The position numbers were made by a program, and so were the translations under genes. Below, piece by piece: positions 21,441 to 32,060 of a DNA stretch of 64,000 nt (positions are counted from its first letter, which is position 1; every line of letters begins with the position of its first letter). The notes under the pieces were generated by a model, which was given only the letters and a program-made list of their open reading frames with translations, was not told the origin of the DNA and searched no databases. Source of the DNA: Nereocystis luetkeana (taxonomy: Eukaryota > Sar > Phaeophyceae > Laminariales > Laminariaceae). The DNA is taken from positions 20,738,933 to 20,802,932 of the forward strand of contig JARUPZ010000001.1 in assembly GCA_031213475.1 (NCBI GenBank), written 5' to 3'.

Positions 21441-22654
21441 AGGGGAAACAACGGGACGCTATGCCCGATAGCAAACCCCCCCGTGGGAGCAATGCAACCT
21501 GGATGGGGTGGCGCCTTATTAATTCCTGACCTCCGGACATGACGCGCCCTAAAAACTTGTCTCCGTCGAAGAACGTTCGTTCGCGCAACTCGAGAAGTGT
21601 TCCAATGCGCTTAGTCTCAACGCAAATTAGTGCAGAAAAATGATCATTAAAAAACGGTCCTTGCCAACATGGAGAGCTCAATCGGCCGGACGTTAGTTCG
21701 TGAGCGCTGAAGGTCGAACCGTCAGTGCTGCCGGGACGGGTTGTGGCCTACGAGATGACGTACCGAACAAGGGTGCGACACGCAATGATAAGGCATGCCT
21801 CGGTGTCGTCGTGCCCTATTGGCTACTTCTTCAGTTGAGAAGCTCCTTAAGGTCACTGATAACAATCGGCGAAAATGTTATGTGCTCCTCTATATCGTTT
21901 TCACTCGTGATATTTGTTCCCCCTGCCTACTGTGAGTGTCTCCATTTAATTATTCAGAACACCATCAGACAATGTGCGGTGTTGTTACAGTCTTACTATA
22001 CACATTTTAAAGGGTGACCACAGCAGTATTATTAATGTAAAAAAGTACTCTAAACGTGGAAGGTGCTATCAATCAGACCTGAGTCCTTGTATAGATATTC
22101 ACGCTGCAGGTTTCTCGAAGTGCTGTTGTGTTCGCGTCCCTCGTGCATGGCGCTTTTGTTCCAGCCTCCTTGAACCACCGCCAACATGCACCCGTTCCTC
22201 TTGAAGACGACGGGCGAAGTGGCCACGGAACACTCATCGCACACATCACATACACTGAGGGCGGGAATCTATTTTTGTGGCGTCTGGTCACTCCAACCAC
22301 CCTCACTCGAATCGTGTTCACGTTCTTAGAAAGTCTTTCTATCCGGACCCGAGATGTGGTGTGTGGCGTGTTCACGTTCTGTGTCGTGGGTTACTACTGT
22401 GGCTTGAAAAACCACGTGCTACGCGGGGGCTTCCCAACGACGCAGAACTACCCAAACATGGTTTCGGTCGGACAGTATTTCTCTATGTGAGAGGCCATGG
22501 GACAATCTGCTCCGTCTGGCTAACAAAGCGTGCCACGTTCTATCAAATGCGTTTTCGGGTCAATTACAAATTACCTACCCACAGTGCACCGCTCCCAGGC
22601 CTCAGAAAATTCTCAGAACGTTACAGGTACATCTCTATCGTAGAAGCACGGGTC

Positions 22655-22758
22655 TTAACCCTTTTGGAAAGAACTGCAGTCCCGTTATGGGGACAAAAGC
22701 ACTCAAGATCCAAGTTTTTTTTTTTATCGCTTAGGGGACTGCGGGCATGAAAGGGTAG
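22655..22758. mobile_element. Decayed family C MITE
   Basis: TTAACCCTTTTGG starts the copy and AACTGCAGTCCCG follows. The right arm is eroded (GGGGACTGCGGG, AAAGGGT) and a T run has replaced part of the middle. Confidence 0.75.
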
Positions 22759-22988
22759 ACGCTAAGCGGACGAACGATGTGTTGGTGCTTTGTTCGCAAA
22801 GCGGGAGAGGGGACCCTACAGTAGCGGGGAGTTTCTCGAGCGATCCCGTACCCGACCTATCGAGCACGACCCCCTCTGAAACTGATGCCACTGGAGAGGG
22901 GAAGGGCGGAAGCGGGGGGGGGGGGGGGGGGCACGTTTTTGTCCCAAGATCTCCCCTCAGGCCAGCAGCTACCGGTCGGCCCTTCTAT

Positions 22989-23072
22989 CGACAGAACCGC
23001 AGTCAGTCCGTTTCTAGGGGCACAAACCACCTAAATTTGGAGTAGTTTTGTCCCCCAAGAGAGAGGCTGCCG
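22989..23072. mobile_element. Decayed family C MITE
   Basis: AGAACCGCAGTCAGTCCG contains a small internal duplication of the CAGTCC region. GTAGTTTTGTCCCCCAAGAG marks the right arm. Confidence 0.65.
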
Positions 23073-23074
23073 TT

Positions 23075-23790
23075 GTCATTAGGGTCAGAGGGAAAATGAT
23101 AAAGTTAACGAGTGCGTTTGTTTGTAGGTCCAGCGCAGCAGCAGGGTCGTGTCGGGCTGCGCGAACCCACTTATTTCGAAGTCAGGCTTCAGGTCAGATA
23201 AACGAAAGGGCTCCCGATTACGAGGAGGCAGTGAAGGGACCACTCCTTCAAGGTGACAATAACACAGAGTTCACGTCTTTATTTAATGTAGTGAGCTCCT
23301 ATCGCGAGGAGCCCAAACCAAAAAAGCACGACCCCTAGAAGGTGGCGTTGGTCTGCCCAGCGACAAGCAAGCCCTGGCGCCAATGCCCGGTTCCGTTATC
23401 TATCTGTCGAAGTGCGAAGTACCTTGACCCTCCTCGGGTCTTCGAGGACCCACATTTTTATTTCTTTTTGTAACGGTCGTTTTGACTTTTACTTGGTACT
23501 TTCGTTCCTCTTTTCTGTTTTTGCTTATTTTTCGCTCCCTATTTACGGTTCCGACTTTGAGATTCCTTGATCAGGTAGTGAGTTCGACATGCGAGAAGCT
23601 CATACACAACATGACACAAATCCCTACTGTGGCATTGCTCTGTTGTTTCCGTAGACCCGTGCTGGGGTAGAAGTGCCATTTTTGTTCGCCCTACAAGGCC
23701 AACATTTCCGACAGCCGTAGGGACTCCTCAAGGGCGCTAAGGCCCTAAAATAGTACCCTATATTAATCATCGCAGTACAATGAATGTCAT
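23075..23790. other. No recognisable gene
   Basis: A T-rich stretch at 23460-23570 and small open frames only. I see no domain, exon border pair or known repeat. Confidence 0.4.
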
Positions 23791-23795
23791 ATTAC

Positions 23796-23899
23796 GGGGA
23801 ACCATAGTTAACAGGTCCTACGGTATACACAAAAACCAACATATTTCCCTGTTTTTACCAGGAATATTTGGTCCTACTAACTACGGTCCCCCGTGATAG
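23796..23899 (+). mobile_element. Family B MITE
   Basis: The copy starts TTACGGGGAACCATAGTTAA and ends ACTACGGTCCCCCGTGA. TA borders both sides. Confidence 0.93.
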
Positions 23900-24021
23900 T
23901 ACAACGCACGCCTTGTTTACCCGGGTTGGTCACAGCAACGAACGGTGACCGCGTGGTTGTGGGTGCTTCAAGTCGGTGTCCGGCTGACCCCGTAGGGGGT
24001 TGTACTGCCTAGTAGGCGGTG

Positions 24022-24140
24022 CGTTGTACGATAAAGGTGGCACATTTCCGCCAAACCGTTTTCATAAAGACCGGGACTTTTCAACCCACACTCGTCTGAA
24101 TGCCAATCTTGTTTCGATTTTTTTTACTCGTATACTTCGT
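24022..24140 (-). mobile_element. Truncated family A element
   Basis: GCGTTGTACGATAAAGGTGG, GCACATTTCCGCC and GCCAATCTTGTTTCG define the left half. The right half is missing. Confidence 0.8.
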
Positions 24141-24154
24141 TGGGCCATGATATC

Positions 24155-24600
24155 ATTCTGTTGTATTCTGTCTCTCTACTACCGTGGATCATGAAAGTAA
24201 GTATTGGATTGAATCAGGCCTCTTGCGCCGGGCAGGAGGTCTCGTCTGGTATTCCCCCCGGCGCTGAGTGGCCTAGTGTGTCACGTACTCTGCGCGGGGT
24301 TAGTACCTGTAAATGATCTGGGTATACAAGCATGAGAATGCTAATCCTACTGCCGGGTGGGTGGGATGGTCTCGAGAAATGTTGCGACCAACTCCACTTC
24401 CAAGGTTTCGGGAGCGAAAAGAAGACCTGATTTCGTTGCGATACAAATTTCGAGACATTTCGATATCATCGATGGTTCCATTACTTGTACCAAATTCGAG
24501 CCCATCGATTGGATCGCCATGTGACTTCTGTATTCTGTCTCTCTACCGTGGGCAATTCAATGTAAGTATTGGATTGGATGAGGCCTCCTGCGCCGGCCCG
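24155..24600 (+). repeat. Direct repeat pair about 80 bp long
   Basis: TATTCTGTCTCTCTAC..CGTGG and GTAAGTATTGGATTG..GGCCTC occur at 24155-24235 and again at 24522-24600, flanking about 290 bp. They could be ends of a small element or a local duplication. Confidence 0.65.
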
Positions 24601-25044
24601 TGATCCCGCCTCTAGAGTGTATTTGTAGTTGACCACAGGCCAAGGGCAGAGGTGTCTCACCGAAAATTTTTAAACATCGGTTCAGTCCTTTCCTGCACGT
24701 ACGCCGCAAAATCTTTTTTTTCGAACTCTGGAGACAGTGGTAGCTCGCTGGCGTCAGTCCTCCCACTCGATTGGCTCACATCGTGAAGTGGTACGGCGGC
24801 TCTGCCATCCGCGATCGCTTTGCAAGGTTTGCCGTAAAACGGCCTGCGGAGAGGGAGAGACGGCCCCGGCGCCCTTCTGCCGCGACAACGGAGAGGAGGC
24901 ACCCGGCGATTGAGTGGCCCCCAATCCGTTGTGCGGCGGAGATGTAAGCCATGACCGACCGAAAAGTGCAAATCGCCAGGCAGTCTCGGTCTGCTAACAC
25001 TACCACTGCCTTGCTACTAGGGCCCGATGGGGGATGCGACTTGA

Positions 25045-25136
25045 TTTTTGCTAAAACACAGTTTTGGGATGAGGTGTGGAGCTCCTCAAATAAGGAGCCT
25101 CGGAAAACGTACGGTCAACCCCTACCGTAGAACGCC
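25045..25136 (-). mobile_element. Right end of a family A element
   Basis: TTTTGGGATGAGGTGTGG, CCTCAAATAAGGAGCC and CCCTACCGTAGAACGCC are present. The left part is missing. Confidence 0.85.
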
Positions 25137-25240
25137 TCGGTTGTGTAGAACGCCCCGGTGGTGCTATACCCGTGCCCATGGGCGTTGTGACTCCCCCCTC
25201 GAAGACGGAGGATTCCTACCATGGAAGCTCATATCGTATT

Positions 25241-25470
25241 TGACGCATTCTACGATGGTGGTATTACGGGGGACCATAGTTAATAAGACCTATGGTATAC
25301 ATAAAAACCTATATATTTAACCATTTTTACTAACAATATTTGGTCCTATTAACTATGGTCCCCCGTAATAGCACATTTTCCTCTGTTTGTTTCTCAATGA
25401 CGGGACAAACTCGTCGGAATGCTCATATTTTTTCGAAAAGCAGAGTATTCTCGGAAGATTGAGAGAATGT
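25241..25470 (-). mobile_element. Family A fragment carrying a family B copy
   Basis: GACGCATTCTACGATGGTGG leads into TA and a B copy. The A sequence resumes as GCACATTTTCC and fades near 25470. The B copy sits at exactly the same A position as in the 18.1-kb composite. Confidence 0.9.
25264..25368 (+). mobile_element. Family B MITE nested in A
   Basis: This 105-bp copy, close to the B consensus, runs from TTACGGGGGACCATAGTTAA to GGTCCCCCGTAA with TA on both sides. Confidence 0.96.
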
Positions 25471-25789
25471 GAGTTTTTGTACGTACGTAAGAAGTTTAGC
25501 CAATCAGATGAATGCGATGTTTCACGGTAGCATGAATCGTAGCCCTTGGTAAATACACCTTGTCTGGTACGTAGCCGCAACCCACACGCAACAGCGCAGT
25601 GAAGCAGAGGCAACGCTGCAGGTTCAACGTGTGATACAGACTAGCTTGACAGCGCTACAGGCCCAAGGTGTGATACAGACTAGTTTGAGTTCGTTGCAGC
25701 CCCGGGGGATCACGCCTTCTCCAACCCCCCTTCTCCGGGCGGGGGGTTGCGCATTAATATAATACAACTCGAAAGCAAAGTACAAATAA

Positions 25790-25941
25790 ATGACGTTTGC
25801 GTATACTTAGAAAACGGGATTATTTATCGGGGAATACTGTTTAAATTATCGCTGAAGTCAGTTTTCGGGTGAGGTATGGAGCTCCTTAAGTGAGAAGCCT
25901 CCGAGAAGTTAGTTAGCGTGAACCTCTATCGCAGAACGCCT
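25790..25941 (-). mobile_element. Truncated family A element
   Basis: This right two thirds of a copy starts AAATGACGTTTGCGTATAC. GGTGAGGTATGGAGCTCC is kept and the end is CCTCTATCGCAGAACGCC. Confidence 0.87.
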
Positions 25942-26017
25942 CATCTGGGACAAAATTACTTTTGAACCACCACGTCGCTCTTACCGGGCACCAACTATAA
26001 GAGGTACGTATAGTATT

Positions 26018-26122
26018 CGTACGGGGGTTCATAGTAAATAGGACCTAAGGTCCATACACAAAAATACATGTATGCCTACTTTTACCGACAACATTTGGTC
26101 CCATATACTATGACCCCCCGTA
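26018..26122 (+). mobile_element. Family B MITE
   Basis: TACGGGGGTTCATAGTAAAT is the left end and ACTATGACCCCCCGTA the right end. The interior is diverged. Confidence 0.88.
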
Positions 26123-26307
26123 GTTCCATAATTCGTGGGTATATCTGCATCTGCGTATTTGAAGGTACGCACCCCACACATCTCAAGTTTCCGCCGTATC
26201 CACATGCTTGTCCCAGCTGGACTCCGCACTATACCTCGGGAGGGACACAAGACCTAAAATAACTGACGGTGTGAACCTATATCGTAGAGCGCCTTAGGCC
26301 ACTTCTT

Positions 26308-26368
26308 ATCCAGTCGGAAACAAGGATTGAAAAAGCCGGTTTCCGATCGGGTATTTTTCCGACTGGAT
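26308..26368. repeat. Small inverted repeat
   Basis: ATCCAGTCGGAAA at 26308-26320 is mirrored by TTTCCGACTGGAT at 26356-26368 around a 35-bp centre. It could be a tiny MITE or a stem-loop. No second copy was noticed. Confidence 0.7.
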
Positions 26369-26395
26369 TGCGAATTATTATAGCTACCCTTCATA

Positions 26396-26844
26396 TTATT
26401 ATTTATTTTGCCCTCCGACAATGTGCAGCATGATCTTCAACATGAATCACTCATAACTTTCTTTCCCGAAATAAGAAAACCTCGGAAACAAAAGGAAACT
26501 CATGCACCAAGTCTACCTCCCTTCCGTGCCAACTTTCAGCTTGTCTACTCTATTTGCTGTATTTGCTCTTTCCTTTCACCCTTCATATCGTCCGTCGATC
26601 GAGAATACAGTTTTGGTGGTTTTTCTGGACACCAGGAGACGCTTGATGTAAGTGAGTGAGTGTAGCTTGACCACTGCTGCTGTAGCACCGACAAAAAAAA
26701 GGGTAGGGTAGAGGGAAGGCGGTCCCAAACTGCTTCGCCCATGGGGTCAGAGAGGTGTTCATCCTCCAGCAGCTGCGCCCAACGACACATGCATGCATGC
26801 TGATGTCTCGCTTCTTCCTCGAGCAGCGTGTGAGCTTCACACAA
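26396..26844 (-). mobile_element. Retroposon family I copy, longest 5' part
   Basis: Read on the minus strand, the element ends GATCATGCTGCACATTGTCG then GAGGGCAAAATAAATAATAA, a TAA-type tail. Upstream lies the shared 3' region (GAGGTTTTC, GAAAGTTATGAGTGAT) and then a minus open frame at 26844-26545 with EAHTLLEEEARHQ and MGEAVWDRLP. The frame has no domain I recognise. The layout suggests a 5'-truncated non-LTR retrotransposon or its derivative. Confidence 0.6.
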
Positions 26845-26924
26845 GCGGGGCTTTCTCCTCCATCTCGTCCTGTTGATTGATCTCTAGAGGTATAGACTCA
26901 GCTGGCACGGGAACGCGTTGAAGG

Positions 26925-27562
26925 AAGGCTCATAACCTCGAGGGTCATGACCTGAAGGAATCATGCATGTTGAGGCTCTGTCTTCTATGAGAAGAGATGC
27001 AGAGGCGGCACCGAAGTGTCTGGGAAGATCACTTGTGATGAAGAAAGAAGATGGTTTGAAATTGGCGCTCAATTGGCCATTATAGAAGGAATCTTGATCT
27101 CAGAGATCAAGAGGAGAAGAGGAAAGGAGAAGAAGAGAGTAAAGGAAAGGAATGATCGAGAGAGAGTAAAGGAAAGGAGAAGAGGAGATGGAATGATCGA
27201 GGTGGGCGCTGCAATCACCTGATCACGAGACAATGACCATGCTACGGGCAGGTTTATTCTACAGCAGCCCGTCAAGGTTCCGTGAACCGTTCCTAGCAAT
27301 GTCCCTGCAACGTTCTATGTAGCGTACTCGTAACGTTCTATGGTGGAACGTTACCTGCTACCTATTGTGGTGGACTAGCTACCCTGCGTTACGATCAGTA
27401 TGATAGAGCTAAGTTGAATACAGTGCGTCGGCAAGAAAGAACGAACTCAAGTCTCGCCGCACATTGTATTTCTCGGCATCTGTCATAAGATACTCTTAGT
27501 AAGCTCGTGTGAAGTGACTGCACATCACAATAGATATGGATGTCAACGTCCATATGCTGACA
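26925..27562 (+). repeat. 630-bp dispersed repeat, copy 2
   Basis: This is the inverted partner of 12543-13185. A plus open frame at 27016-27222 reads GKITCDEERRWFEIGAQLA and then AIIEGILISEIKRRR, with no stop at the Gln codon that is TAA in copy 1. A purine tract at 27115-27195 replaces the pyrimidine tract of the other copy. Confidence 0.87.
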
Positions 27563-27649
27563 CGCGTGGTTGCACCAGACAATAACACGGAACTCATATT
27601 ATATTATTTATCCGAGCTGTCGAGCTGACTCGTTAGATGTGGCTCCATA

Positions 27650-27765
27650 TGAGGTTTCCTTTTGTTACCGAGGTTTTCTTCTTTCGGGAAAGTTATGAGT
27701 GATCCATGTTGAAGATCATGCTGCACATTGTCGGATGGCAAGAGAAATTATAATAAACAATAATA
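27650..27765 (+). mobile_element. Retroposon family I, 3' end
   Basis: GGTTTCCTTTTG, GAGGTTTTCTTCTTTCGGG, GATCATGCTGCACATTGTCG and GATGGCAAGAG are followed by AAATTATAATAAACAATAAT, an AT-rich tail. The 5' side is truncated. Confidence 0.8.
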
Positions 27766-27989
27766 CCACAGGTACTTCCTGTGAAGTCGAGGGCTTCGTC
27801 GAACCTCATATATATATCCCTCAAATGTGTGTGATAAATAGATCGTGCGTCCGAGGCTTGTTGATGAAAAAACGTTTTTTTTTTGGTAATTAATTGTCAA
27901 TGAGACCGGACGCCTTTGCAGTCTGTAAGGGCGAGAGGCAAGAGTCTAGGGGCACAGAAGCGTATGTACAAACCAACGAGTACCCCAGT

Positions 27990-28125
27990 CCTGGGGGCTT
28001 CGCATAGAACAACCAACGGGTACCCGGGTACCCGGGTGTGAAAATCCCCGCGATTCCGTGAGTTGTACCGGGACAGTTCCGGTTTCGACGGTTCCGGGTA
28101 CCCACCACCGGGTACCCGGTTTCGG
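27990..28125. repeat. GGGTACCCGG palindrome cluster
   Basis: GGTACCCGG-type palindromes occur about five times, including GGGTACCCGGGTACCCGGGT and ACCGGGTACCCGGT. No gene is associated. Confidence 0.7.
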
Positions 28126-28534
28126 TCAGACGGGGTGCAACCCTACCCCAGTAGGGATCAAGGCACGGTAGGTTCTACAGTAGAAGTTGACAGTAGATAT
28201 CGGGTGTACAGTAGCGTGGGTCATATACGCTAGATAAAGTGTGGGTACGAGTGGGGTCCAGCACCTACTTATTGATAAATGATTCCAGATTCACGAGCGA
28301 CACAAAGCGAAGTACGCATGATATTATTAATATTATCATCACGCACAACAACTTCGAAGAAAAGATATTCGACGAGGCCCCCACAGCTAGCCTATCGGGC
28401 ATGTCAATGTCGTCGTACATGCCAACTTTAGCGCAAATAGTGATACGCCTACCCAGGCGCTGAGTCGAGGATCAAAAATCGAGGAAGAGGTATCGCTCGC
28501 ATATCCACTGTAGGGGCGAGATCATATGAGGCTA

Positions 28535-28634
28535 TTGCGGGGGACCATACTAACCCTAACGCAAATATTGGTAATAAAAAAAGCGAACTACAATGGCTTT
28601 TGTGTGTACCGTAGGTCCTATTTAATATGGGCCC
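28535..28634 (-). mobile_element. Family B MITE
   Basis: The ends are TTGCGGGGGACCATACTAA and TTTAATATGGGCCCCCGTGA. The interior AATATTGGTAATAAAAA marks the reverse sense. Confidence 0.85.
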
Positions 28635-28639
28635 CCGTG

Positions 28640-29260
28640 AGAGTCGAGTACTGAATGAACCATTGGTTATAACCACAACAACTGCCTGAGAGCGAAACTC
28701 GGAGGAAAACACGCAAGATCGATTATTATTCCAGACACTGCGAAGGCGCGGGGCACTTCGAATATACGAAAAATTAACGAAAAAAAGACGGGCGGTAACG
28801 TCACGGAACGCGTATCGGCGCGACGCAGCTTACTCGAGCAGTGATCGAACGGTGTCGGAGTAGTAGAGGAAGCCGAAACCAGGGGAAAACCCGAAGCTGC
28901 CGAGCCCCGATCTCGCGGTAGGGAAAACGGAACAACTGACGTGTGGGAGATTTCGTCTACAACACTGAGCGGGCTAACTCACAAAACATACCAGGAATAC
29001 CTGCAAGACGGACATCGCCACAGCTTATTATGGTGTATTGCACGGGAGAAGACGGAATGCAGACTGTCGATGAAGAACAAAAAAAAAACATATATTTGGC
29101 CTGCTTGGATACCCTAGAACGATCCAGGGGGGGGCGCAGGGACAGCGTCGTGGCCAGACCGAGGTATCGGGGACCTCCTGCGGCAGCATTCTCGTCAGAA
29201 ATTTCACTTACTTGCTTGACCTACAGCAAGGCGGACGAATGCGAAGATGCACAAATAACT
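28640..29260. other. No recognisable gene
   Basis: There is a small plus open frame at 28943-29281 with no domain or splice context. No repeat family was recognised. Confidence 0.4.
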
Positions 29261-29267
29261 TATAGTC

Positions 29268-29513
29268 GCGTTCTACGATAGAGGTAGCACATTTCGGCTA
29301 AAATGTTTTTTGAATGACGGGGTTCCCTAACCCAAAATCGTCGGAAGACCAAATTTTGTTTGGACAACTGGCGTTTTTGGGGGCCATGGGAGTATTCATC
29401 GGGATGCAATTTAATTTGTGCTGACGTCAGTTTTTTGGGGTGAGGTATGGAGCTCCTCAAGTGAAGAGCCTCGGAAAAATTGGTGTGAGTGTGGACCTCT
29501 ATCGTAGAACGCC
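29268..29513 (-). mobile_element. Family A element
   Basis: The copy is complete: GCGTTCTACGATAGAGGTAG at the left, CCTCTATCGTAGAACGCC at the right. The site where B sits in other copies is empty (GAGGTAGCACATTTCG). Confidence 0.94.
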
Positions 29514-30583
29514 TCTAAAACTCCTCGTGCTGGCACGAAACGGGCGACCGATCTCCAGAACGGAACAAGAAATACTTAGGGGCGTTCTCTCTGCTCTCGA
29601 AGACGACGAATAAAAAAACACATGAACGCAAGCCCGGAGGGCAAGTCGGCCGGGGGTTAGCCTATAACAGTCATGCGCCCCCTAAGGCACAGGAAGGTAG
29701 CAGTCGATAGGAAGAAGAAAACTATATGTGATACGCTGTATGTACTCGATACTGGTCTGGGAACATCTGACGGTTTCATACATTTTTTTAGGGGTTTTCG
29801 TAGCTGCGGTGCGGCTCTGTGTGTGCTCGATTGTTCCCTACGCTATATCGGTCGTGCGAGCTACGCGGTTTCACGTTCACACCCCGACAGCACTGTATCC
29901 AAACAGAAACGACAGGGGAATTTGCGACGAAACGAAGGAAACATCCACCAAGAAAAAACACGTCACCACTGCCACACGAAGCACCGACACAGTGTCAGCC
30001 CCAGCCCCCTCGGCCACGGAAGAGACTCCAATCGGCTACTACTGGGGCGTGTCCAGGTCGGAAGAGTCAGCTACGTCGGCTCCCTCGGACTCCTCGACGT
30101 TGCATACGGCACCATGCATCCGACACCATGCCCTTGCAGACACCACGAGGTTTAACGCCGTGGTATACCGAGCAGAGGCAGCTCGAGCTTGAACGGTGGT
30201 CCGCGGCCATCCACAAAGCGAACTACGTAACCGATCACGGAGTTGAAGCGCCAGAGGAAGTTTTGCCGAACCACGAGAGAGGGTCGCGACCCTCGTACTG
30301 GACGCATTCCCCCGCGGGCGGGATGGTGGGCCGCTGAGCCGGCGAATCCACGCTTGGTCATTGATGTAGCTTCATCCACAGAAAGCAGGAAACAGGCGCC
30401 CTGGTCGCGGTGTTGGCGAGCCCGCAAGCAATCCGATTTTAGTTTTCGGGATGGCCACAGGAGGCCTCGCCAGTGAGGTTCGTGTAGAACGGAAATCACT
30501 CCGCGCGGGCCTCGTACGGACCGGTGGCCAGATTTCCTGTCGACCTTTAAAAAAAAACTCGACGCGCACGGAGACGACGTCTT

Positions 30584-30810
30584 GACGCGTTCTACGATAG
30601 AGGTCTAGCACATTCCGCTACCCTTACTTTATGAATGGCGTGGTTCCTTAACCCCGAAATCGTCGGAATGCCAATTTGTTTCGAAAAATGACGTCTTGGT
30701 ACACTTCGGCCACGAGATTATTATTCATCAGGATTCAATTTGATTTTTTTGCTGAGGTCAGTTTTCGGATGAGGTACGGAGCTCCGTGTGTGAGGAGCCT
30801 CAGAAACGTG
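30584..30810 (-). mobile_element. Family A element inside the gypsy relic
   Basis: The copy starts GACGCGTTCTACGATAGAGG and runs to GAGGAGCCTCAGAAACG. The far right TIR is missing. It separates the CKPCTNP segment from the chromodomain-like segment. Confidence 0.9.
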
Positions 30811-30992
30811 GGGACGCGGAAGGGAAGGTGGTTGTTCGTGAAGATCCTGAAGATACGTAAAAACGAACCGCGGTAAGCCAGCGGGAAGAAGATATCGGGG
30901 AACATCGGTGGTATCGTTCGGATTGGTGCAGGGTTTGCAGCGGGCTGCCGAGACTCGATGGTGGGCCTCAGCGCCCGGCATATCCCTTAAGG

Positions 30993-31240
30993 AGGCGTTC
31001 TATGATAGAGGTTATTCGTAATGTTCCGGAGGCTCCTCACTTTAGGAGCTTCATACCTTACCCGAAAACTGGCTTCAGCAAAAATCAAAATCGCATCCCG
31101 ATGAACAATCCCATGGTCCAACTATACACAAAAATCGTTTTTTGAAACAGCATTGACATTCCGACGAGTTTGGGCTAAGAAGCCCCGTCATTCAGAAACA
31201 AAATCAGCGGAAATGTGCTACCTCTATCGCAGAGCGCGTC
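30993..31240 (+). mobile_element. Family A element inside the gypsy relic
   Basis: The copy is complete, from GCGTTCTATGATAGAGG to ACCTCTATCGCAGAGCGCG. It separates the end of the integrase region from the CKPCTNP segment. Confidence 0.93.
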
Positions 31241-32060
31241 TAGGGGGGTCTAAGAGATGCAAGTTGTTGGCGAGGGGTCGTCCATCCGGCGAGGAGACGG
31301 AGGGCGAGAGGTCGACGACTAGTGTCTTGAAGGAACCCGTCGAGTTGAGCTATTGCTTCGCCTTGGGAACCTTGGCGTCTGTGCCAGGTTTAGCGCCCTG
31401 GCGAATGGTAGTGGCGGCGTTGTATAGCCCGTATCCAGCGACCGACGGTGCGGACACTGTGTCGCTTTGAACTCGGCGGAGAACGCTGACTCACGGCGCT
31501 CAAGACGGGAGACAATGAGGGCGTGTAGCTCGCACACATCTGCATGCGTACGCCGTTGACGATCGGCGACGAAATAGAAGTATTTCAGGGGGATTCGCGG
31601 GAAAGGGTTTGGCGGCCTCTGGCATAGTGGTGTTTGAAGATGGTAAGGGAAAGGCGCCGGGGGGGCGGCTCACTATGCTCACCGCATGGGGAGCCAATCC
31701 GGTAACGGCGCCGACGAAACTGGTGTAAAACAATGTCCACGCGCGACAAGTGAACGTCCCAATCGCCCTATCTTTCATGGACAGCCATCGCGAGCGTCTG
31801 AGTCGTGGTTGGGTTGAAGCGATCGACGCCACCGCTGCCATGGGGGTGGTAGGTGCTCGTCTCGAGTTTCCGCACCCCAAGACCCTCGTACGCAGCAAGC
31901 GACAGCTTGGATAAGAATAACAGCCCACTATCGAAGAGGTGGCTGGCCAGACACCCGCCTACAGTTACGCGCTTGTTGGCCAAATTGTCGGCGGTGCCTT
32001 CAGCTGTGAATTCCGCGCAAGATACGGCATGAATTCCTGCGCGTCGGCTGAGCCTATCAT

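Larger units (their letters stand above)
30030..32060 (-). mobile_element. Degenerate Ty3/gypsy pol relic
   Basis: The fragments lie in order on the minus strand. The integrase core end (32056-31768) contains a LFDSG motif, then 35 residues, then GGVDRF, the D-35-E spacing with Glu replaced by Asp; TSTYHPHG precedes it. A stop and a frameshift follow, then VTGLAPHAVS (about 31720-31570), HALIVSRLERR (about 31530), and TTIRQGAKPGTDAK to about 31245 with another stop. After a family A insertion comes CKPCTNPNDTTDVPRYL (30950-30830). After a second insertion comes a chromodomain-like end (ISVLHEPHWRGLLWPS, 30499-30390) and RFVDGRGPP. LTRs and reverse transcriptase were not identified; they may have lain above 32.1 kb. 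It is clearly non-functional. Confidence 0.85.

Noticed and set aside
26396-27765. A single 1.3-kb transposon with inverted ends (family I sequence at both sides)
   Set aside because: Each end also occurs alone elsewhere with its own tail and 5' truncation, and the middle is the independent 630-bp repeat. Two separate retroposon insertions in opposite sense explain it better.
29673-30337. Three overlapping plus open frames of 154 to 172 codons
   Set aside because: They lie opposite the gypsy chromodomain-like segment and its tail on the minus strand, overlap each other in all frames, and have no domain or splice context.
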